DNA of 64,000 bases, taken from positions 1,197,039 through 1,261,038 of the forward strand of contig WBMW01001268.1 of NCBI GenBank assembly GCA_013396635.1. Reading direction: 5' to 3'. Positions within the stretch are counted from its first letter, which is position 1; every line of letters starts with the position of its first letter. The stretch comes from Penelope pileata. Taxonomy: Eukaryota; Chordata; Aves; Galliformes; Cracidae. The notes beneath the pieces are model-generated. The model saw only the letters and a list, made by a program, of their open reading frames with translations, ran no database searches and was not told where the DNA came from. Made by a program: the position numbers and the translations under genes. Positions 12,901-24,900 of the stretch are shown in pieces.

Positions 12901-15900
12901 GTCAGTGAGAAATGTATACCTTTGCTCCAATAGTAATGACAGTTATTCATCTTAGTAACCTGCAGCTATACTCATCCTGCAATTCCTAAATAATTTAGAT
13001 TGGGAGGGACCTTGGAGGTCATCTAGACAAACTGTTCACAGCATGGCGGACCTTAAATTTAGGTCAGATTGCTCTTATTTTCTTTCCTTTCAGTGATCTG
13101 AGCCTTTCTCACCTAAACTCTCAGTAATTCACGTATGTAACGTGTTACCCAAAGTTAAATAAATTCTAGACTTGCTAAACACATTGAGGTTCTGTAATTG
13201 ACCGCCTCGCTATAGTTAGATAAAATCCCAAGTCTGAGATACAAGAGTGATGTTGAAGCTCACATTTGCCAGGCTGGGAACATGAGTTATCTTGGCTCTA
13301 TAAACCCTGCTTCGTAGGCAGTTTTTTTCTGTCTAACCAAAGGTGTCAGCTAGCTGCTATTTCTTATGAACAGATTCACAAAGATGACTGGTTATTAAAC
13401 GTAGTAATAGCCAACAAAAGCCAGCCTCCTCTCTCAGGATTCCTATTTCCAGTTTACATTAGAGGGTATGAAACTCTGCCTCTCCCTGTCTTGCTCACTC
13501 ATACTGGCAAATCCATTCATGCATTAACCTTTCTCACAAGCTACCAGTGTGGCATCCTGATATTTCCCTTTTGACTGTGTGCTGGAGTTGCTTAGCTTCT
13601 ACCTCCTGCTCAGAGACTTTAGCTGGAGCTTAGGAGAGGACAGTTTTTAGTCTTGTAGCTATTTCTTTCCTGGAATTCTCAGCCTCCTTGCTTGTCCTGG
13701 AGGCAGCAGTCTTCTGTTTTGCAGTCTGCTTCATAATCTTGCTGTCATTCAGCAAAGAGACTTCTGCTTCAGTTCCAATTTTGTTTAAACTTTCCCCACT
13801 CCCTTTTCTATCCTGCTAGTTTTTGATGAAGGTATTGAATGCTGGAGGTAAGTGTTGGCTCTCCAAAGATACCTCCCTGAGGGACAGTAGTGGATGGGAC
13901 AAAGAGTATTTCTCATCAATATGGCACTTTTGTAAGTCTGGGACACCATGTGGCCTATGGCAAAAGTTGTTGCTGCCGTAGAGGCTGAGCTCTTTTAATA
14001 TGTGGCAGGATTGCACAGCTGTCTTCAGGCTGTTCTTTGGTCTAGAATAGCCAGAATGTTTCACATTCTCACCACTCCCTCTCCCATCACAGATCAAGTC
14101 TTGGCACAGCCATCAACTGGTGGACTTGTATGGTGGCAACATCAGGCAAACTCCACTGGTTTCATGCTAATACATTCAAGGGATTCCACAGGGCACTATT
14201 CTGTCTTTTTTATGGTCACGCAGTAACACAAAGGCTGCGCACAGTTGCCAGTATCCAACTCTCCTTGGTCCTCCATGGAGTTTTCTGTTAGTGTCTCAAG
14301 TCCTGCACCTATCCAAAAGAAAGACTGAAGGTTGGAGTTGAGTTCAGTGTCTGCTCAAATTCCTCCCACTTTCTCAACATTGTTAGGCTCACCATTCTTT
14401 GTTGTAAGATTTGTGCAGGTGTTTTTAACCACTAGGCTGTACGGTGCAGATTGATCTCGTGGCATTTACTAGTGCGCTTGGCTTCCTAAGCTCAAAGTTT
14501 TAAGACATGAACTAATTTCACAGATGCTCAACTATAAGTAGGTGCATAAAGTGCAGTACAAGCCACTTTTCTATGGTAATATGATACCTTATGGCTCATT
14601 GGGTCTTCTCGAGGTTGTTAATAAGTAATGCCAGTTCAGTAAGTGAGATAAAAGTGTTTTTAGCTTTGTGTGCCAGTGCAGAAAGCTGTTGAATGGGCAT
14701 TTGAAAATCTTTTCCTTCCTCTTGTTCATGTACACATTTGGTAGTTTGTGCAAAGAATATGGAAAGTGCTCTGTGTATGATACTGTGATGAGGTTTAGGT
14801 TGTTAATTGTGAGCAAGCTTCTAAGTACTTTCAGAAAGCATGTGATACAAATCAGCTGTGGCAGCAGGGAGAGATATAAGGAGCTACTGCAGGAGTGCAA
14901 AAGAAGCAAGTCCGCCTTTCTATATGTGAACCTAACACATGTAAACATGTGCATTGTCTTCCTCCCCTGTATTTCTTGACAAAGGTATTCTGAAAAGACA
15001 TTTTAATTTGACCATCTTCCAAGTAACATGGAGAAAAATGTGCTCCAGACACCTTCCTGCTGGGGTGGCTTAATGAGGTCGTAACTGTGCATGTGGAGGA
15101 GTGGGCCTAACGCAGGGCTTCCTCCAAGGAGGTACTTCTCTTCAGCATAAAGCTTTCCCTCAGCATTCCTTTCCATTGAACCTGGTGCTGCTCCAGGAGA
15201 TGAGATTATTTTCAGAGGCCAGGGAGTCTGCCTTGCCCATTCTTCTTTCTTCTTGCTACAGTCACGTTGCCACACAGGATGATGGGAGACGTTTCTGTGA
15301 ACACTTTCTTTTTTTTTTTTTTTTTTTTTAAAAAAAAAAGGGGGAGGGGGCACCTAGTATATTTTCATATAGCTGACCAATAGCTGACCAAATAATGTTT
15401 GATTGTCACAAGATTTTAACTGTATCATGGCTCAGTAGGGGCAGTCTCTGAACTGCTAGAAAAGACGGGTTTGAACTCTGTTTAGTAACGAGGTCTGGAT
15501 GTGAGTGCAAATTCTCTAGTTTCAGATTTAAACAATCTGATTGCTACTTTAGTTTCTGAAAATGTCTTTCAGTAGCAACACACCCTGATTGTGCAACCGC
15601 TTACTCCCAGCCTTAATTGTAACCATACGAGTACACAGTGCCATTCTTAAAGCTATTTCAAAGCACAGTGATACAGCACCAGAACACAATACACTGTTTA
15701 TTTCAGAAATACAGTTGCGAAAGCGGAATTATGTATGTTATGTATTAAGCCATCATAATTTAAGCTGAAAGGAATATAAAGTAACATCGTTTTGAATTTC
15801 TTGAATTCAGTATATTTTCGAAACCAAACCCACAGCCAGTTATTATTGCTGCTGACTTAAAAATAAGCTCAGTTTAAAAGCTGAGCTTTTAAAGACTCAT

Positions 15901-18900
15901 AGCTACAAAAAACCCTTAGCTCTGGTGGAACCCTTACCACACCATGACCACCCGCTGATTTTCTGACCAACAAGATTGATTTGTAGCTGGATGCGTTTTA
16001 AGGTTAACTATGTTCTGCAGTGATTTCTGAGATGTTAGTGCTGGCATGTTGTAGTTAGAGCAGTTCTACCTTCCAGGCTTTGAAATGCAACTCTACAAAG
16101 TTCCCATGGAGTAATTATTTAAATTATATGGACTTCTCAATGTTAAGACAACCTAAGATCATGGGTATACCAGCTAGCAATGTTGACCTCACCATAGCAG
16201 GCATTTCCACCACGTTATTAATTTAAGATTTCATCAGAACTCCTTTGAACTGACATGTCCACCCCTCCTGGGCGCTCAGTGAAAAGTCTTCCAGTCTTCC
16301 ATATATTGCAGCTTGCAGTGCTGTGTGGTTTGTACAGAGCCTGGATATGTGTGTGTACTTGGCACATAGCTTGACTCTCCATGAGACTAAAATAACTAGT
16401 TCCTGCTTGGTAGGCAGTTTTGGGCATAGATCTGAGGCTGTGTTTTTGAGGTCAGGCACAGCCTTCCTTCTTAGGGCTGTGGTCCAGATTGAGGGTGACG
16501 ATCTAGCAAACTGGTCGTGTTGCTGTTCCATTACGGGCGTTCTGGCAGCTTGAATAACACTCAGCGCATTTTGTATTGTGTACTTCCTCTGGTCTGTCAA
16601 GTGTCAGCCTTTTTAGTTTGCCCACTCTGAAGTGACCTGGTTAGATCAGACTTGGCCCAAAATGCTGTTTCTATACAATTAGTGTTTCAGTATTATTATT
16701 ATTTTAGTTACTTGCATACTCAGACATTTTAATTGCGCTAGTTGAACCACTTCACAAGCACTAACAGACTTGTCCTTTCTAATGCTGCTGTAGTGGGGAA
16801 ATTATTCCTGTCATACTCTGCAAGCTGGTAGCTGACCCAAGGAGAGATCAAGGGCAGTATGGTGTGCATAAGGTAGACTTCCATACTGTGCCATCTACAG
16901 TCAAGATGCAGCAAACAACAAGGGTTGCTATATAAGGCTCTGAAATCATGATTCCCTGTAGTATCAGAAGACAAGGGGCGTGGCTGCCATTAGATCTTCT
17001 TAACTTGTGCTTTGCAAGTATCTTTTTTCTTTATTGTAAATTGCTGAGCCACATAAGGCTTTTGAAGGCTGATTCTACCCCCCAAAAATGAGAAGGGAGG
17101 TGCTGGTTAAGCAAGTGAAAGCCATTTGCTCATGCCTGATGATCTTTCAGGAATCTACTTGGTTTGGATGTTTGTGGTCTGAGAGGGCAGACATAAACAC
17201 TGATGTCAGCGGACTTCACATTTTGAAGACTTGTCCAGGAATGATCTTCTCAAGCCATAATCATTTCATCTCTCCTGCATGCACATTTTCTCTTCTTGCA
17301 TGTTTAGTTGGAGCAAAGGAAGGGAGTGGAGAAAGAGAACAATAGGCAGAAAAAAAATTTCTGCCTCTTACCCCTTTGTAACTCTTCTGGGCAAAAATCC
17401 TTCCTGTATCCATTTAAGCTTTTAAATGCTGATCTGTTCCTTCCATAGAAGCATGTATCTGTGACTGAAGGCTTATCTGAATATCAAAAAAGCTTGCAGT
17501 AAGATATTATAACTTGAAATAACACGTTTAAAAGATAAACAAGAATACATGGCCAGTTTTTATGCTTCGTACATTGCATATTTCTGGAGATAAGACACTT
17601 GAATGCACAGAGCTTCGTTTTTTGCTTTTCTAGGAGTGCTGTGTAAATAACTTATTTCCAATGCTATGGCTGCAGCAGAGTAAGTTAAATTTTTACTCAG
17701 TGAGAACGTATCCGAAAGCTTTAGTGGATAAATGAAATGACTCGTGCAGTTAATGCTTGTGTTTATTTGTGAGGGTGGGGGAATGTTGAGTAAAACAATT
17801 CCTTTTGTTTAACTGAATTAAAATTAATTCATGTTCATGAGAGAAATTTTGTCAGACGTTTACATGTAAGTGTAGTGAAACAGATAATGGAAACAGTGAT
17901 ATTGATGGACAGTGCTCCCCAAAACGCTATGAATACACTAGAACATCTCTTTAAAGTAAGTATTATATGTTTTATAACTGAGGAGACTGAGTCAGGGACT
18001 GCAGGAAATGGCATTAGGGCAGTGGAATTGGAACTGAACAGTTCTTTTGTGTCTTCAGTCTTTTTGGTCTAGCCCTGTATAAAGGAACTCCATTAAACGT
18101 CTGAAATTCAGGAGAAAACAATAAGGAAATTGTTGAATTTACTTTCATTAGTGAATCGAAGATAATTAAACATGAAATTATCTCCCATTAAATATCAGAT
18201 TGTCTTTTTTTTTTAATCTTGTATTTCACGATGTCAGTTTATGAAAGTCGCCTGATCTTTAAAAAGTCACTTTATGTAACGAGATTAACAACATTATTTT
18301 GTCCTTTCTAGGAGTTAAGAGAAGACAACATCATATTAATTGAGACAAAGGCCATGCTAGAAGAACAGCTAACAATGGCGAGAGCTCGTGTTGATAAGTT
18401 GCATGAATTAGAGAAGGAGAATTTGCAGTTGAAATCCAAACTTCATGATGTAGAGCTGGTATGTCCTCTCTTTCTCATTATGCCATTTTTTCTACATTCT
18501 GTTTTTTTGCTGTATCACATAAATTGATGTCACCCTAACCCATGGAGATGGGTAGGTAAATCAACAGTGCTTTTAAAGATGTCTTCAGTTTGAATGTTGT
18601 ATACATGCGTTACATGTATACATTAACAGTTTAAATATTGCCAGTACTACTGTATGAGACAGTTTGACAAATTTAAATTTATACAAGGAGGTATAAAGTT
18701 TTATTATTTTAAAATATAGATTGCTTTCATGCATACCAACGATGAGAATGTTAATATCTATCAGCTGAATAGAAATCCCTTAGATATAGGAAACAAACTC
18801 TACTGTAATAAGTTGCCATTTTTGTTAGAAACAAAACCGACAGCTATTAGTGACTTTAAGAATCCGTCACTGCTGTAAAAAGACAGAATTCCAAAATTCA

Positions 18901-21900
18901 GTATTACATAAATCAGAGATGTGACTTATTGTTTCACAGACAAGGAGAGCTAAGACATGGCAAATTGTCTACAAATAAAAGGAAACACTGGATTTTATAA
19001 TCCCAGTAGTAATAATAAATGCTCTTTCATCTTGTATTTTACTGAACAGTCCTCCTCTTGCCACTATGTTTAGAATTCTTGTGGGTTTAGCTCTATAAAA
19101 ACAGGATACATCGAGAACAAAAATGTTGAGAGTGCTGTATGGAGTTGTATTTAATGACTTACAAATAAAGGATAACATGATGCTTCAGCATTTCTGAAGT
19201 ATCGTTATTTCGCATGCTGCTTTACTGGGTGACTTGATGAATTTTTGGGTAATGCTTTCTCAAAATTTGGGACCCTCTGAGGTACTGCTTCAGCTCCCAC
19301 AAATGTAAATGACCGAAGTAATTACCAGAAGCAATGGTAGCCTCATTCTCTGGATTGATTTTCTGGATAATTGAGACCATGAAATTGCGAGGCAGACATC
19401 TACTTGCTGATCCATATGACTGGATCCAAATTTGACATGAGTTGAGGAAGCTTGCTAGATTTCAGGGTTATATTTGCAGTGTCTCCAGAGTGTCAATGCA
19501 TGATGCTACATGTTTTTGAAGAGCTTAGCTCAGGAGACACCTGGAAACCAGGCAGCTTTACCAGTCCTGGCTTGTACTGGCCCTGTCATCACCCAGCATG
19601 TTCTCCGTCCAGTCACCCTCACTCCCAGTACATCATGGACTTGACTATAACCAGGACTACAGCAAATATTTAAAACTGTACATGTATTTTCATGTAAAGG
19701 CTCACACTTTAATGAGGCTCTTCTACCCTCAGTGCATATTGCTCCGTTTAGCATTTCAGCTGACAGAACAATCTTAGATAAGCTTGCATACATTTTTTTC
19801 ATTCACGCGTCTTGCACAGGATCGGGACACAGACAAGAAGAGAATTGAAGAGCTTCTGGAGGAGAATATGGTCTTGGAGATTGCACAGAAGCAGAGCATG
19901 AATGAATCTGCACACCTAGGCTGGGAGCTTGAACAACTGTCCAAAAGCACAGATCTTGCAGATAGTGAGTACCAGTTGGGATAGCAGATGTTGTACTTCT
20001 GTTTGTAGTCTCTGAAAGAGTGCAGAGATCACTTGACTGCAAAAGGAACAAAAGAGTCCAAGCTTGGGTAGTTCATTTGGAGAATTTCCCTTGCTGAGCC
20101 ATCTGACTTTGAACTTAATTTCCTAGGAACTTCTAAAATACGTTCCTTCTAGTTTCTTTCTTATGAAAAGGTTAAAATGTTCTCCCTTTATTTTGGTTGC
20201 CATCGGAAGAGTGACTTTAAGTCAAATGCTAAAATATTTTAGAAAGAAAGCTTTGTAAGTGACACAGCAGAAATGTCACACTGAATATGGGATATTTCTA
20301 ACTGAATGGCTGGGAGGAGTCTGTGATCTTTAGCATTCTTTAGTACAATTAGTGCAGACAATTAGCTAGTCTTTAAATCCCAGGAAGTAGTGTATGCTGA
20401 AGTCATTTATTTTTACTAGGTACTGAAAAATGTGTATGGGTAGAATAACTGGCTGATCTTTTTTTTTTTGAATGGTTGATTTGATTTCCATAACTATCAC
20501 AAACATAACTAATGCTCCCTTCACTAGTCAGGTTTTATCATTGTTTTCTGTGTCTATCATTCATTCTGTTTAGAATACCAGACTAAACAACAATGTTAAA
20601 GAGAACTTGGGAAATAATGGATATTTCATGCAGTTCAGTGTGCAGATTTTATTGATTACTCACCTGATTTTGCTAAGTCTTGCATATTTGTCTTAGTGTG
20701 CCAGCAACAGTTTAACTGAAGACAAAGGCAGAAATTTGAGTAAGCAGGCATTCTGTTTTCGGTAGAGCTATTTAAAAGAATAGTTTTGTTTTGTAAAATG
20801 AATCTGAGTTCTCTTTACTGTGATTAGTGTCTAATTGTTACTTTAAATAAATAATCATGTAAAGCAGGTTTACCTTAGCCTGAAAAATGGATTGCACTCT
20901 ATTCTTCCTTATTTGTAATCAAGGATATTGTTTACTGAAATAGTGAGGAAAAAGCATTTGCCTCAAAACTTACAAATTTAGTTGAACACTATTTTGGGAA
21001 AATGTAAAACTACCTGATTTTCTGGCTTGTTTCAAATAGCAGCTTTTGCCACCTCCTTGATTTGGAAGAATGCTAGTTTTGTTCTTTAGCTTTTCTAGCA
21101 GTGGAGCTCCAGAGCTTTTCCTGCTAATGGAAGAAAAGGAGAGTAAGCAGAGCTGCAAACATTAGTAATCAGTAACCTTTTGTGTCCAGTACGAAAAAAT
21201 AACTGAAGAAAGACTGATTTGAAAGCAAAGCAAAAATAAGCAAAATAAATAAATAAATAAAATCCCTAAACTTTGGAACTTAAAATTTTTTCACAGAAGT
21301 GCTGTTGCATTTTTACAATGATTCTGTTTAAGAAATTCCACTTCAGTGCATGGTGCTATCCTGAACACAGCTGGCTTGTACAGATCAGGGCAGTCTGCAG
21401 AGCTCTTCTGGAAGACCTGTTCTTGGATTTCAGATTGAGTCTGCAAGGGTAGCAGAAAGCTGAAGATTTTACCTACTAGTTTGGACGATTTTATTCAAAA
21501 TCGTTTAAAGAATAAGCATGGGAAAATCGGTTAAATGGGTTTTGCTTCAACACAACATTGAACTGAATTAAGCACCAGGTGATGCTCCATAAAAGGCACA
21601 AATGGAATTTCAACATTCTCAGAAACTTGCCAGTTCTGAAGCACTCAGTGTGCTTTATGTAACAGTGCTGATACTTTAGCAGGAATTACTAATTTTCTGA
21701 GACTTGACTTGTTAAAGTCGATTTCATATTAAATGTGATTTTGAGGGTAACAATTATTCCTTGTGGAACAGAGTATTACTTTTTTAATTATTCAGGTGCT
21801 TAGTAGAGAAATGAACAGAACGATGCGTGTTTTGGTGCTGAGAGTTAAGGCAAAGAGGTAGTGATCTTTAAACATTTAGAGTAAAGTAACATCTCTGCTG

Positions 21901-24900
21901 TAAAACTTGCAAAAAATTTGTTAAAGATTTCAACTTCAGAGAATTCTCTGATCAATGTTCTGATAGCTGTCCTGTGCTTGTGTACCCAGTAGTAAAGTAT
22001 TCTCCCTGATTCATCATATTATTGAAAAGTTTCTGTGAAGGTGAGCTTTGAACTCACTTTTCTAAGAGTTTTTTCCATGACTAAATATGATCTTTCCTGA
22101 CCTGAGCTTTCATTAGCTTTTGGGCGAGCATCATGGTGCTTTCACAAATGCTTTCTGCCTCAATTTATTTCCTCTGATGGAAGTATAAAAGCATATCCAA
22201 GTATATTTTGCTATTAACATAAAATTTACTGCTAACACAGTTGGAGTGATGTTAAGAGAGTTAAGAAAGTAAGTTGCTTTGAAAATGGTTATCTGTTCAG
22301 ATACTCCCTAAATATTGAAGTTTTTAATTACCATCTGTAGAAATGGGTTCTATATTAAATAGAAATGGATTCTATATTAAAGTGTTTGTTTGACAGTCAA
22401 GCTGAAATGATAAGGATCTGACTGCGATTGTCTTCATAAAAGTGAATGTTAAGGACCTAGAAAGGAAGATATTTGTCAGTTGATTAGTGCTACCTTCTAA
22501 TTCTCATGTTTCAACAGCTAGGAAGTCCTTTGTGTTCGAATTGAATGAATGTGCTTCAAGTCGTATACTGAAGCTAGAGAAGGATAATCAGAGCTTGCAG
22601 AACACAATCCAAGAGCTGAGAGATGCCTCCTTGACCTCCAGAGAGAGCAGCCTAAAGTTTGTGGAACTGGAAAAGGAAAATCAACAGCTTAGCAAAAAGG
22701 TAATCCTTGCTCACAGGAACAAACAGAGCTCTTCAGTTTTTGAACACAGTGTGTGCAGAGCTTTACAGCATTCCTGAATGATGAGGGATTGCAGGGAATT
22801 CACCCATATTCTGCATAAGACTTGGCATGTTTCTGGGCCCTTCTAGTTAGTCTTGTTCTAACATTGATAATATTCTATTGCCTTCTACTTTACTGCGTAC
22901 TTAAGTACATCATTGTGAGCAAAAGTGACTGTTCCTGTTTCATAAAAGCAGTCTTTCTGTGCTCATTTGCCAATTGGATTGTACTGTTGATTTTGTCCCT
23001 TTTTTACTTCCTCTGGCAGTCAGTAGTACTCACTTTACCGGGTGAGACTGCCATGGCCATGTTGAAATTTCTTGTTCATTTGAAAGTTTTAATATTTCCA
23101 TGAAAGTCAAATAAAACACACAAGTGAAGTCAGCTCAGTATATTTTTAAAGAAGTCATCTGTCTTGGATCAATCCTTTCTCCTTGTCCTATTGGCTCTTA
23201 GATATTCTGTAGTATCTTCCTCTCTGCAAAGATCTGGTTTCTTTTAATCACTGGTAACAAACGCGCCATCACTTTTTAAATGTATTTATCTGTGTTATAC
23301 TGTATTATTAACCGTTATTGCATTTAGTTCAAATGCAACCTCGGCCACGGTCTTTGTGAAACACAGTGCTCACTTCATCTCCAGCTTTCTAGCTCCATTT
23401 CTGTCTGACTGTTCTGAACTCTGAGTTGAGCCAAATGCCAGTGGGGAAAGAGGATGCTTTCTAGTTTGAGTATAAAAAATTTCCTTGTCCATTTTTTCTC
23501 ACGTTCCTACCTTTTGTTAAATCACCCAGAGTATAAAACCCATTTCTCGCTTTCTCATTACTGCTATAACCTATATGTGCAACGTTAATACAAGGAGTCC
23601 AGTCCTCGCTGGCCTGCCTATTGGGTAAGTGAATGCTTTAAAGGACAAGGGAGGAAAGTTTTGGTAGGAAATGCTGGTCATAGGTTACTAGACTGTAACT
23701 ATTAGTGCCAACATTTCTGCCAAGGAGAACAGGGATCGTTCACTGGATCACTCCACCTCCTGCAGAGATTCTTTTGCTGCCAAGTTGAGAGACCAGTTCT
23801 GCTTCTTGCCTTTCTTCTGCATGCAAAGGAAACTGTAAAAAAAATATCTCATATTTTCTGTCTGTATTCCTCCTTCCACGTACCCATTTATGGCCTGTTG
23901 TATATGAGTAATTCACTCCAGCTCTAATTTACATGCTTAAAATTTGAGATCAAGACATATAAAACACTCAGCAGATACCTGCGGTGTGCAGCAATTTAAG
24001 TCATTTGAACAACTGTGGCCAACCTTTGGCTTTGCCACAGGCAAATTCCTGTGGGCACCTCCAGTTATGGCACTATATTGGTGCCAGCAGCTGTGATTCC
24101 AGCATTATTCTGATGTTTTCAGCAATGATGAATGCGTTGACATGGTAGGGTCACCTACAAGTCTGGCAGTTAAATAAGATAACAACCAGTAGTGGGGAAT
24201 GCCTGTGTGGTGTGAAGGGGCCGCTGTACACATCAGACCAATGAGAGAAAACAGCAGTTAAAAATACTGCTGTCAAGAGCAGCTGGGATGTGTGGAAGGG
24301 TATAAATTGAGCTGTCAGAGAGACAGAGTATGATGGGAGTTGACTTAATTCTGTAAGTGCTGACTGAATACCACAGGCTGCTCAAGTTGATGGCTAGCTT
24401 CACATCTCCCATTCAGGAAGCTTTGGGAAAAAACATGGTAGTATTTGTAGTCTGTGGGAGACATACAGTTGTGTCCCAGTGTACAGACACCTGATACTTG
24501 ATATATAAAATAATCCTGACTTGAGGTGTTTGCATTTGATTTTTTTAAAATCTTCTCTTCCTCAAATATACTTCTGTATTTCTCTCACATATTTATCCTC
24601 TTAATTAGAGGATATGACTGTGCACAGGGAAAGTCTATATGGTTAATTACAGAGTGGTTACTGCAGTAGGCAGAGGAGAGGGCAGCAGTTCTGAAGGACT
24701 GTTAAAGGCGCACATAAAGAGCAAGAGAGAGAGAAGTGTTTTAATTTTGTGTGATTTGAATAAGGATCAAAAAATCTTATTGTGAATATCCCTAGTAAAG
24801 TCATTTCACTGGAATCAGATTTCATCCGTTGCGTGAGAGTTATCAAGAATTGTTACCAGAGTATGTTTGGCTGTCTACTGATCTATGCTTGGAAAGGTCA

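Larger units (their letters stand above)
12318..18311 (+). other. CCDC88C: CCDC88C intron E6-E7 (GC-AG, 5994 bp)
   Basis: Largest complete intron in the window. The donor is GCAAGT. It holds an old antisense CR1 remnant (about 12985-13075), a homopolymer block T/A/G at 15309-15350, a 12-bp tandem pair near 15370-15391 and a perfect 21-bp palindrome at 15873-15893. No gene or RNA gene was recognised. Confidence 0.85.

Noticed and set aside
24296..24310. TATAAA-like string GGTATAAATTG as an internal promoter
   Set aside because: A lone match in an AT-rich intron with no first exon, CpG island or downstream open frame.
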